Shown here: piece by piece, positions 43,830 through 52,063 of the stretch | Layout of the letters: the number at the start of each line of letters is the position of its first letter | Position numbering within the stretch: the first letter of the stretch is position 1 | Source of the DNA: Sphingobium lactosutens | GTDB taxonomy: Bacteria; Pseudomonadota; Alphaproteobacteria; Sphingomonadales; Sphingomonadaceae | Assembly (NCBI RefSeq): GCF_013393185.1 | Contig: NZ_QJQX01000084.1 | Coordinates: forward strand, 64,501 to 128,500 | Reading direction: 5' to 3' | Length of the DNA: 64,000 nucleotides | Made by a program: the position numbers and the translations under genes | The notes under the pieces: generated by a model | Databases searched by the model: none | Told to the model about the DNA's origin: nothing | The model's input: the letters and a program-made list of their open reading frames with translations, nothing else

Positions 43830-46685
43830 ATGCACACCAAACTGAAAAGCCTGTTCGCGCAAGGGGCAGCGCTGATGCCGATGGCATTGGCGCTGGCGAT
43901 CACGACGCCGGTCATGGCGCAGGATGCGGCCGCACCAGTTGCGGAAACGCCTGCACCAGATACCAGTGCGCCGCTCGCCCAAGACGCAGCCGCGGTCGAC
44001 GATGCCTCCATCGTCGTCACCGGCAGCCGCGTCGCCAATGGTTTTAAGACGCCGACCCCGGTGACGATGGCCAGTTCCGAGCAATTGCGCGTGGCGGCCC
44101 CCACCAACCTGGCGGACGGCCTGAACCAGTTGCCCGCCTTCAACGGCAGCACCAAAACGTCCAGCCCGTCAACGACCAACAGCCGCGGCGGCAGCAGTGG
44201 CCAGAACCTGCTCAACCTGCGTGGCCTTGGCGCGCAGCGCACGCTGATCCTCCTCGACGGCCGTCGCTTGCCGGCTACCAACAGCGGCGGCTCGGTCGAC
44301 ATCAACATCATTCCGCAGGGGCTGGTCAGCCGGGTCGACGTCGTCACCGGCGGCGCGTCGGCGGCCTATGGCTCAGACGCGGTGGCGGGTGTGGTCAACT
44401 TCGTGCTCGACACCAAATTCAAAGGCTTCAAGGCCGAGGCGCTGACTGGCATTTCGACGCATGGCGACCTGCCTTCCCTCGGTGGATCGCTGGCCTATGG
44501 CACGTCCGGCGCCGACGACCGGCTGCGTTTCGTCGCGGGCGTGGATTATTTCTACCAGAAGGGGTTACGCGCCGATCAGAAGACTGGTCGTGACTGGTTC
44601 GACGACAATGCGGGCCAGATCGTGAACCCGGTGGCGGGCGCGCGTCCGCTCAACCTCATCATCCCCTCGATCCGCAGTTCGATCGGCACCTATGGCGGCC
44701 TGATCAGTTCGGGTCCGCTCAAGGGCACACAGTTCCTTGCGGGTGGCGTATCCGCACCCTTCAACTATGGCACGGTGACGGGCACGGCCTTCCAGAGCGG
44801 GGGCGACGGCGCGCGCGCTAATATCGGCCTGCAACCCACGCAGGAGCGCTATAACGGTTTCGCCCGCGCCGAATTCGACCTGTCGTCGGCGGCGACTTTC
44901 TTCGTCGAAGGGTTGTATGCCCGTAGCCACACCAATCAGGGGGCGTTCGTCAGTCAGAACGTAGGGTCGAACGCAGCCTACACCATCTATCGCGACAATG
45001 CCTATCTGCCCGCCGACATCCTCGCTCGCATGATTGCGGCCAATGTCCAGTCGTTTCAGCTTGGCCGTTTCGAAAAAGAATTGCCGCTGGTGGAGAATGA
45101 ATCGACAATCGACGTCTATCATGGTTCGGTCGGCGTGCGGGGCGAACTGGGCGGCACGTGGAAATGGGACGCCTCCTATAATTTCGGCCAGTCGGATCAG
45201 GAACTGCGGTCCAACAATCTGACGATCGCGCGCAACCTCTATGCCTCCGCCGACGCGGTACGGAACGTATCTGGCCAGATCGTCTGCCGCTCCACGCTGG
45301 CGGGCCTTGATCCGGGCTGCACCCCACGCAACCTGTTCGGGCCGCAGGCCGCCAATCAGGCGATCACCGATTATGTCACCGGCGATAATGTGCTGAACCT
45401 GCGCCTGCGCCAGCATGTCGTTTCCGCCAATATCAATGGCGATCTGGGCGAGAACATCCAGTTGGCCGGGCCGATCGCGATCGCGGCCGGTGTTGAATAT
45501 CGTAAGGAAACGGCGCACCAGACCACCGACGCCCTGTCGCCCACGCGCATCGATTTCACCGGCATCCGCGGCGGGCCAGCCGCGCTGTCCGGGCGTCAGG
45601 GGCCCTATCGCTTCTTCAACCCGCTGCCTTTTTCCGGCGAATATGATATCCGGGAAGGCTATCTGGAAGTCGCGATCCCGATCCTGAAGGACAGCCCGAT
45701 CGCCCAGTCGTTCGATCTCAATGGCGCCGTGCGCTATGCCGATTACAGCACGTCAGGCGGCGTCACGACATGGAAGCTGGGCGGAAGCTGGGAATTGAAC
45801 GATGCCCTGCGCCTGCGTGGCACCGTGTCGCAGGATATTCGCGCGCCCAACCTGCTCGAACTGTTCAATCCCGCGACGCAGCTCAACGGCAATGTTGTCT
45901 ATAATGGCGTCACCACGCCGCAGGTGAACTTCGCCACCGGCAATCCCAATCTGAAACCGGAACGGGCGCGCACGCTGACCTTCGGCGGCGTGTACCAACC
46001 CGGCTGGCTGTCCGGTTTTCAGGCGTCGCTCGACTATTACAAGATCAAGCTGAAAGACGCCATCACCACGCTGGCCGAACAGCGGGTGGTGGACGAATGC
46101 GCGGCGGGCAACCAGGTCCAGTGCGCGAATATCACGGTGCTGCCTTCGGGATCGCTCAGCATCCTGCGCCCCAACCTCAATCTGGCGGTGCAGACCGTCG
46201 CCGGCATAGATTTCGAGATCGGCTACAAGACCGATTTTGCCGGCGGCGACCTTAATGTGCGTCTGATCGGCAATCATGCGACGACGAACAATTCGCAGAC
46301 GCCCGGTTCGCCGGTTCGCGAAGGGCTGGGCGAGACGATCACGCCCAAATGGAGCGGGGTGCTTCAGGCCAATTGGTCGAACGAGGCCTTTTCCCTGTTT
46401 GTGCAGGAACGCTTCATCAGTGCGGCGAAACTGGATGCCACCCGTGTCGAGGGGATCGACATCAACGACAACAGCACGCCGGCGGTGTTCTACACCAACG
46501 TCACCGGCACCTATAATCTGAACATCGGCGGCGGAAAGCAACAGATCTACCTGTCGGTCGCCAATCTGTTCGATCGCGCGCCGCCGCTGTCGCCGCCGCC
46601 CGTCACCACCTTCACCACGGCGGCGAGCAGCGCCTACGACCCTATCGGCCGTTACATCACGGCGGGCGTGCGGGTTTCTTTCTGA
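43830..46685 (+). CDS. TonB-dependent receptor (large, organic-substrate type)
   Basis: 951 aa. A signal peptide ends PVMAQ and is followed by an Ala/Pro-rich stretch, then the TonB-box region ASIVVTGSRVANGF. The plug has NLRGLGAQRTLILLDGRRLP, SRVDVVTGGASAAYGSDAVA and GVVNFVLDT. The barrel ends with ITAGVRVSF. It has no STN signalling domain. GGGAGAATTTGAG precedes the ATG. The order lipoprotein, MFS symporter, receptor on one strand points to a common substrate. Confidence 0.93.
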   Translation: MHTKLKSLFAQGAALMPMALALAITTPVMAQDAAAPVAETPAPDTSAPLAQDAAAVDDASIVVTGSRVANGFKTPTPVTMASSEQLRVAAPTNLADGLNQLPAFNGSTKTSSPSTTNSRGGSSGQNLLNLRGLGAQRTLILLDGRRLPATNSGGSVDINIIPQGLVSRVDVVTGGASAAYGSDAVAGVVNFVLDTKFKGFKAEALTGISTHGDLPSLGGSLAYGTSGADDRLRFVAGVDYFYQKGLRADQKTGRDWFDDNAGQIVNPVAGARPLNLIIPSIRSSIGTYGGLISSGPLKGTQFLAGGVSAPFNYGTVTGTAFQSGGDGARANIGLQPTQERYNGFARAEFDLSSAATFFVEGLYARSHTNQGAFVSQNVGSNAAYTIYRDNAYLPADILARMIAANVQSFQLGRFEKELPLVENESTIDVYHGSVGVRGELGGTWKWDASYNFGQSDQELRSNNLTIARNLYASADAVRNVSGQIVCRSTLAGLDPGCTPRNLFGPQAANQAITDYVTGDNVLNLRLRQHVVSANINGDLGENIQLAGPIAIAAGVEYRKETAHQTTDALSPTRIDFTGIRGGPAALSGRQGPYRFFNPLPFSGEYDIREGYLEVAIPILKDSPIAQSFDLNGAVRYADYSTSGGVTTWKLGGSWELNDALRLRGTVSQDIRAPNLLELFNPATQLNGNVVYNGVTTPQVNFATGNPNLKPERARTLTFGGVYQPGWLSGFQASLDYYKIKLKDAITTLAEQRVVDECAAGNQVQCANITVLPSGSLSILRPNLNLAVQTVAGIDFEIGYKTDFAGGDLNVRLIGNHATTNNSQTPGSPVREGLGETITPKWSGVLQANWSNEAFSLFVQERFISAAKLDATRVEGIDINDNSTPAVFYTNVTGTYNLNIGGGKQQIYLSVANLFDRAPPLSPPPVTTFTTAASSAYDPIGRYITAGVRVSF

Positions 46686-46692
46686 CCAACCA

Positions 46693-46724
46693 TCGCGGGC
46701 GCGGCATTAGTGTCGCGCCCGCGA
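46693..46724 (+). terminator. Strong hairpin between the receptor and the small HTH-like gene
   Basis: Perfect 11-bp arms, TCGCGGGCGCG and CGCGCCCGCGA, around a ten-base loop, eight bases after the receptor stop and 18 bases before the ATG at 46743. No T-run follows. It may end most transcripts or protect the receptor mRNA 3' end while letting some read-through into the small gene. Confidence 0.6.
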
Positions 46725-46742
46725 CCTTATAGGGAGGAGACG

Positions 46743-46988
46743 ATGACCAATGCCCGTCTCGCCACGATGCGGCCGGTGCCGCAGCATGTGGTGGATCATA
46801 TGGTGGCCGGGATGCGCGGCCAGACGAGCGACGTGCTGATGATGCAATTTGGCATCAGCTATAATACATGGCGTAAGATTCTGGCGGGCGATCCGATCCG
46901 GGATTCGGTTGCGCAACGATTGGAGCGACGTGTTCTTGGTAACGACGCAATGTGCGATATGTCGGGCGCGGGTAATCCGACTGGATAG
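46743..46988 (+). CDS. Small helix-turn-helix-like protein (81 aa)
   Basis: ATG 46743 follows an excellent AGGGAGGAG. The protein has RPVPQHVVDHMVAGMRGQTS, then DVLMMQFGISYNTWRKILAG and RLERRVLGN. The middle looks like a helix-turn-helix: a helix, the turn FGIS, and a recognition helix YNTWRKILAG. It has no signal peptide. I know no named family, but the excellent ribosome site and composition support a gene. It may be a local regulator of the receptor operon. Confidence 0.7.
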   Translation: MTNARLATMRPVPQHVVDHMVAGMRGQTSDVLMMQFGISYNTWRKILAGDPIRDSVAQRLERRVLGNDAMCDMSGAGNPTG

Positions 46989-47047
46989 CATCGCGACCGA
47001 AACCGTCGGCCTGATCGTTTCCGTTCCAGACAAGGGCCGGCGGCCCG

Positions 47048-48409
47048 GTGCCTGATCGTCCCCGCAATTACCGTATCATTGCGCTGGTCGTCGCTTTTGC
47101 GCTGTTCATGCAGCAACTCGACGCGACGGTGCTGACCATCGCCCTGCCTGCCATGGCACGCGATCTGGGCGTGACCGCGTCCAGCCTCAGCCTCGCGCTG
47201 ACGGCCTATCTGGTGTCCCTCGCGGTGTTCATTCCCGCGAGCGGGGGGCTGGCCGACCGTTTCGGTTCCCGCACCATCTTTTGTGGCGCGATCGCCGTCT
47301 TCATGGCCGGATCAATCGCCTGCGCCCAGTCGACCAGTCTTGTCATGCTGGTCGCGGCCCGTTTCATCCAGGGGCTGGGCGGGGCGATGATGGTTCCCGT
47401 CGGTCGCCTCGTCCTGTTGCGCAGCGTCGCGCGGCAGGATTTGGTCGCCGCCCTGTCCTGGCTGGTGATGCCCGCTCTCGTCGGGCCGATCGTGGGACCG
47501 CCGGTGGGCGGCCTGATCGTCACCTATCTGGACTGGCGATGGATATTCTACATCAATATCCCTATCGGCGTGGTGGGACTTGTCCTTTCGCTCATGCTGA
47601 TTCCCCAGCTAAAGGATGATGAGCCAGGTCGGTTCGACGGCAAGGGATTCATCTTGTCGGGCATGGCGTTGGGGTGTCTGATTTTCGGCTTCGAACTGGC
47701 AAGCCGTCCGTTGCCCGTCCCGGCCATCGTGCTGCTGCTGGGCAGCGGGGGCGCTCTGACCTTCGCTTATTTGCGCCATGCGCGCCGGATCAGCGACCCT
47801 ATCCTTGACCTGTCGCTGCTGCGCATCCCGACATTCGGGCTATCGGTGGCGGCGGGCAATCTGGCCCGGATCACTCAGGGCGCGCAGCCCTTCCTGCTAC
47901 CGCTGCTGTTCCAGATCGGCCTGGGCCTGTCCGCGGCGACGACCGGCACGATCATGATGGCGAGCGCGGTCGGGGCGTTGGCGATGAAACCGATAGCCCC
48001 AGCTATCATCCGCCGTTTCGGTTATCGCGACAGCCTCACCTTGGCCACTCTGACCGCCAGTATCGGCTACGCCAGTTGCGCCTTTTTCCGCCCCGACTGG
48101 CCATTGGCGGCGATCGTCGCGATATTGGTCGCGTCGGGATTTTGCATGTCGCTCCTGTTTACGGGTTACAATGCAGTCGCCTTCGTCGATATCGAGCCAG
48201 TGCAGATGAGCGTAGCGACCAGTCTCTATGGGACGTTTCAGCAACTCAGCCTTTCGCTCGGCATCTGCGTCGCCGCCGCCGCCCTCGAACTGGGAGCGCG
48301 ACCATCTGACCCCTATGCCGGTTTCATGATTGCGTTTTTGCTTGTGGGCGCCATTTCCGCAGCAGCAACGATCCTGAATCGCCGCTTTGCCGCTGATGCG
48401 GGGACTTGA
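47048..48409 (+). CDS. MFS drug:H+ antiporter (DHA2, EmrB/QacA-like)
   Basis: 453 aa from GTG 47048, preceded by CAAGGGCCGG; 12-14 hydrophobic helices. DHA2 motifs: MQQLDATVLTIALPAMARDL, LADRFGSRTIFCGAIAVF, ARFIQGLGGAMMVPVGRLVL and the motif C region PALVGPIVGPPVGGLIVTY, then WRWIFYINIPIGVVGLVLS. An export pump for a drug or metabolite. It begins 59 bases after the small HTH-like gene on the same strand, so it may be its target or operon partner. Confidence 0.92.
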   Translation: MPDRPRNYRIIALVVAFALFMQQLDATVLTIALPAMARDLGVTASSLSLALTAYLVSLAVFIPASGGLADRFGSRTIFCGAIAVFMAGSIACAQSTSLVMLVAARFIQGLGGAMMVPVGRLVLLRSVARQDLVAALSWLVMPALVGPIVGPPVGGLIVTYLDWRWIFYINIPIGVVGLVLSLMLIPQLKDDEPGRFDGKGFILSGMALGCLIFGFELASRPLPVPAIVLLLGSGGALTFAYLRHARRISDPILDLSLLRIPTFGLSVAAGNLARITQGAQPFLLPLLFQIGLGLSAATTGTIMMASAVGALAMKPIAPAIIRRFGYRDSLTLATLTASIGYASCAFFRPDWPLAAIVAILVASGFCMSLLFTGYNAVAFVDIEPVQMSVATSLYGTFQQLSLSLGICVAAAALELGARPSDPYAGFMIAFLLVGAISAAATILNRRFAADAGT

Positions 48410-48470
48410 CTTGGTAAACGGACGCGCGGCGCGCTCGCATATGTTGGAAGGCGCTTGGCCTGTCGCGGCC

Positions 48471-48497
48471 TAACCAAAATGCTCACAGTTTTGGTTA
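48471..48497. terminator. AT-rich hairpin after the DHA2 exporter
   Basis: Arms TAACCAAAA and TTTTGGTTA match perfectly around a nine-base loop, 61 bases after the exporter stop. It could be a terminator (T-rich 3' arm) or a protein-binding palindrome. Confidence 0.4.
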
Positions 48498-48573
48498 AGG
48501 GCTGGTCTATGGACGGTGTCCGATGATAAGAATGAGAGCATCAATTTCAATGCAGATGATTATCGCCTGAAGC

Positions 48574-49584
48574 TGACGCTGTAACTATCGCGCCAGCTGA
48601 TCGGTACGCCGCGCCATGTCTCGCAACATCCTGGCGGCTCCGTGCTCATCTAGGACGGATTCGAGGATCTTGTGCGATGAAGCCTGTCCGGATGGAAGAT
48701 CGTCAAATCATTGAATGGGATGGAGATGACATTGATGTCTTGAAATTCAGGAAGGTCGGCGTGCAGGGCCTCGTAATGCTGGCTGAATGCACATGGCGTG
48801 CAATCTGCTGACGGAGCATAAGGGCGTCAAGGGCGGCACGGCCGACCTTCAGGATAATGATCCGGGCGTCTATGGCATGATCCAAAAGCGGACACGCTGG
48901 GCGTCTTTCAGATCGAGAGCCGTGCGCAGATGTCGATACTGCCCCGCATCGAGCCTGCCCGTTTCTAAGATTTCGTCATTGAGGTCGCGGTTGTTCGGCG
49001 TGGCTAAATCCAGGGCGACGTGGTCCATCCCTATCTGTGGCTCGGCAAGGGCAAGGAATCCTTAATCCGAGTTGCACGCGGTGCTGGAAGACGTTCGGCG
49101 TGCCTCTGTTTCAGGAGCAGGCAATGAAGGTCGCGATCGTGGGCGCATGCTTCTCCCCGGCTTAGGCGGACCAGCTACGTCGCGCTATGGCGACATTCAA
49201 GCTCACGGGCGTACCGGTCTCTCCAGCTATCCTTGCGCGGTCGTCCGGTGAGCTTTTTTCGGCCGCAGTTTGTTGCGATGAGGGGCGTGCGCTGCGGTGA
49301 TCTACGGTCGATCTGCGACGGGCGCAATATCGAGGTGGCCGGTGTCACCCTGTTTCGCCAGCGTTCCGGCTCGGCAAAGGGGATGCTGTTCGTCACGATC
49401 GAAGATGAGACGGGCGTGGCAAATGGCATCCCGTGGCCCGACCGCTTCGAAATCTACCGTCGGCATCATGGCGGTGTCCATGATCGCGATGCGCGGCCGG
49501 CTGCAGAAGGAAGCCGAGGACATACAAATCATCGGTTACAAGGATCTACTTCCAGATGTGAATATTCTGCCTTGCGTCGTCTAA
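48574..49584 (+). pseudogene. dnaE2: Remnant of error-prone DNA polymerase gene dnaE2
   Basis: Fragments of a C-family polymerase appear in order but in shifting frames. They are SRQLIGTPRHVSQHPGGSVL (stop after), RMEDRQIIEWDGDDIDVLKF, CNLLTEHKGVK with DNDPGVYGMI, then GVFQIESRAQMSMLPRIEPA and QGDVVHPYLWL. Further on are FGVPLFQEQAMKVAI and the OB-fold region VAGVTLFRQRSGSAKGMLFV followed by TIEDETGVANG. Several stops and frameshifts and large internal deletions are present; the N-terminal PHP part and much of the palm and fingers are gone. imuA and imuB, the usual partners, are not next to it. The gene is dead. Confidence 0.8.
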
Positions 49585-49709
49585 AGGTTGAGTGCGTGAT
49601 ATATGAGATAACGCATGCGCCAGAACAAGCGCGGGCTATTTAACTGGATTTTCAGCCTTCATCGGCAATGCTGAGGCCATCGCCCCGTCGTCGCTGAAGA
49701 ATTGCCGCC

Positions 49710-50546
49710 ATGACCTTTCTCGCCTCATCCAGTCTAGGCCCGTTCGCCAGTGCCTATCCCCAGTCGCCTGCGATGCTCCGGCACAGCCTCATGGATCAAC
49801 CGCTCCTTTCAATCGAGGCGCTGGCGAAGGCGGCGCTCGAACTGCCACCGGAATATGTAGAGCGCCGGATTTCGAACGCCCCTAACGGCGGCGAATTCGC
49901 GATGGACCGATCGGACGACGCCGATGCCGCAAGCGTCATTCGTGCAATCCATACAAGCGGCAACTGGGTCATGCTCCGCTTCGTAGAGCAATTGCCGGCC
50001 TATCGCGCCTTGCTGGACAGGGTGATGAACGAGATTGGGCCTGCGATCTTTCCAGCGACCGGTCCGAGCCTGACGGTCAGAGGGTTTATCTTCATTTCGT
50101 CCCCTGGCACTTTGACGCCGTTTCATTTCGACTGCGAATATAATATCCTGTTCCAGATCGCGGGCGAAAAGCATTTCGCGACCTATCCCCCTATGGCGCC
50201 CTGGCTACCGTTGGACCGGCATGAAGCCTATTATGGCGCGGGTGACAATATGTTGCCCTGGAACGACGCCTATGAGGCGGAGGCGAATATTCACACGCTG
50301 CGGCCCGGCGATGCGCTTTTCATTCCTTATGCATCGCCGCATTGGGTGAAGGCAGGCGCGGAGCCGACCATTTCGCTGTCGATAACCTGGCAGAGCGCAT
50401 GGAGCCAGTCGGTCGGGGCCGCCATGCAGATCAATCCGCTGTTGCGCCGTTGCGGGTTGCCGGCCGGCGACTTGCCCGCATGGCCAAAGACGCCGAAATG
50501 GCGTTCGCTCGGTTGCCGTGTCGCCCGCAAGGTGGGGCTGTTATGA
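49710..50546 (+). CDS. Cupin-8/JmjC-like Fe(II)/2-oxoglutarate oxygenase
   Basis: 278 aa. The double-stranded beta-helix core carries the metal triad His139-x-Asp141 (TPFHFDCEYN) and His211 (YASPHWVKAG). The chain between them, ILFQIAGEKHFATYPP and LRPGDALFIP, is typical of cupin-8/JmjC hydroxylases. It lies in front of a GNAT-type gene, which it overlaps by four bases, and upstream of a siderophore receptor. It may hydroxylate a small molecule (such as a siderophore moiety) or a protein. No signal peptide. Confidence 0.82.
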   Translation: MTFLASSSLGPFASAYPQSPAMLRHSLMDQPLLSIEALAKAALELPPEYVERRISNAPNGGEFAMDRSDDADAASVIRAIHTSGNWVMLRFVEQLPAYRALLDRVMNEIGPAIFPATGPSLTVRGFIFISSPGTLTPFHFDCEYNILFQIAGEKHFATYPPMAPWLPLDRHEAYYGAGDNMLPWNDAYEAEANIHTLRPGDALFIPYASPHWVKAGAEPTISLSITWQSAWSQSVGAAMQINPLLRRCGLPAGDLPAWPKTPKWRSLGCRVARKVGLL

Positions 50547-51730
50547 GCCGCCTGTCCCCCGCCAGCATATTTCATGCGGGCAATCGCCATGACTGGCCGG
50601 TTGCAGATGTCGGCCAGCCAATCGTTCGCATGTTGCGTCATGCCGACCTGACAGCGCATGATCGGGCGTGCTGGGCGGCGCTGTCCGCACAGGCCGGGGA
50701 CGCCAACGTATTTGCGCAGGACTGGTTCATGGAAGCCGCGCTACGCCAGTCGGACGATGGCTGTGACGCCCTGCTTGCTGTCGTCAGCCATGGGCATGGG
50801 CCGTGGCTGGGCGTGATGCCGCTGATGGCCGAATGGCGATTCGGGCGCTGGCCTGCGCGCATCTGGCACAGTTGGTCGGCAACCAACCAGTTTCTGGGTA
50901 CGCCATTGGTGGCGGCGCAATCTGCCGATATTTTCTGGGACACTTTGCTTGCGTTTCTTGATACGCGTGCGGGTGGCGCGATATTGCTGCATTTCGAGAA
51001 ATTCGACGCGGATGATCCTGTCAGCACCGCGCTGTTCGACCGTTGCAAGCGGGAAGGTCGTGCGGTTCACACCATCCAGTGCGTCGAGCGCCCGGCACAT
51101 CGTGCTGGCGACGATGCCGAAGCGTGCAGCGACGCCAAGACGCAAGGCCGACTGCGCAGCCTGTCGCGGCGACTGGAGAGCGATCATGGTCCCGTTGCGG
51201 TCACGATGCTCGATCCCGGTGAGCCATGCGCGTCCTGGATCGACGCCTTTCTGGCAATGGAGGCATCCGGCTGGAAGGGGCGCATGGGCAGTGCGCTTAG
51301 TCGCGACGCGGCAACGGAGGCGTTGTTCCGCACTGTTATTGCGCGCGGCCACGCAAATGGCAGCGCGCGATTGTGCAGCTTGTCGGCTGGCAGTCGCGTG
51401 GTCGCCATGTCGTGCTGGTTCGAATCCATGACCTGGGGCCATGGCTTCAAGATGAGTTTCGATGAAGATTATCGTGCCTATGCCCCCGGCCAGCTATTGA
51501 TGCGGGACATTAGCGATGGGATCAGGCGCCGGCCCGACCTGTCTTTCGACACGTGCGTGCCACGCGACGCGAGCCATTGTCATCGGCTGTGGCGCGGCAA
51601 TCGGCGGATCATCGATGGAGCTGTGGCGATCGGCTCCCCATGGCAACGATTGCATTTCGACGCCTTGATAAAGGCGCGGGCGGCCTATGCGGCGGTCAAA
51701 ACCCATCTTTCCAGGCCACTAAAGCGGTAA
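50543..51730 (+). CDS. GNAT-fold acyltransferase, BioF2/CelD-like (Acetyltransf_6)
   Basis: 395 aa from ATG 50543, which overlaps the stop of the previous gene. The N-terminal part has NVFAQDWFMEAALRQS and HGPWLGVMPLMAEWRFGRWP, and the C-terminal part has WIDAFLAMEASGWKGRMGSA, ARLCSLSAGSRVVAMSCWFE and FKMSFDEDYRAYAPGQLLM. This is the pattern of CelD/BcsL-like proteins with the Acetyltransf_6 domain, with the acceptor site at YAPGQLL. The gene should transfer an acyl or aminoacyl group. Coupling to the oxygenase and the nearby siderophore receptor suggests siderophore handling; the substrate is unknown. Confidence 0.8.
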   Translation: MSRLSPASIFHAGNRHDWPVADVGQPIVRMLRHADLTAHDRACWAALSAQAGDANVFAQDWFMEAALRQSDDGCDALLAVVSHGHGPWLGVMPLMAEWRFGRWPARIWHSWSATNQFLGTPLVAAQSADIFWDTLLAFLDTRAGGAILLHFEKFDADDPVSTALFDRCKREGRAVHTIQCVERPAHRAGDDAEACSDAKTQGRLRSLSRRLESDHGPVAVTMLDPGEPCASWIDAFLAMEASGWKGRMGSALSRDAATEALFRTVIARGHANGSARLCSLSAGSRVVAMSCWFESMTWGHGFKMSFDEDYRAYAPGQLLMRDISDGIRRRPDLSFDTCVPRDASHCHRLWRGNRRIIDGAVAIGSPWQRLHFDALIKARAAYAAVKTHLSRPLKR

Positions 51731-51925
51731 GTGTGTTTCCTGACGGCGGCCTTGTCGATAGGGTCGAACGGCCGCTCTCCTCCACAGTCAGCATAAGAAG
51801 TGCTGGACGACGGCATTTTGCGGACAAAGCAATTGGACTTCCTGATATCGGCAATTGGCGCTAACCCGCCGCCCCATGCCCAGCGTCTGACGTCGCCCCT
51901 TAAAAGACGCTCAACCATCTAATTC

Positions 51926-52000
51926 CCGTTCCCAGGTGCGGTCGGTCCGCTTTCCCATTGTGATGACCAATCGAAGCTGCATATGGCCGTTGGCTTGCAT
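51926..52000 (+). repeat. Degenerate dispersed repeat, copy 1
   Basis: In the 333-base gap 51731-52063 before the siderophore receptor. Positions 51926-51968 align without gaps to 62155-62197 (35 of 43 identical), starting CCGTTCCCAGG and including GTCCGCTTT. A second weaker block, GCTGC ... GTTGGCTT at 51976-51996, also recurs after 62247. No coding sense; the origin is unknown. Confidence 0.55.
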
Positions 52001-52020
52001 TCTTGGATTAAAATAGATAG

Positions 52021-52040
52021 CGCGAATAACTCTCATTAGC
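52021..52040. promoter_or_regulatory. Fur-box-like site before the siderophore receptor
   Basis: GCGAATAACTCTCATTAGCG resembles the usual Fur operator (GCAAATnATTCTCATTnGC form), with inverted GAAT/ATTA halves. It ends 23 bases before the receptor start, so Fur with iron would block transcription. Confidence 0.6.
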
Positions 52041-52063
52041 GAGTCGAATAATAGGGGGTCGTT

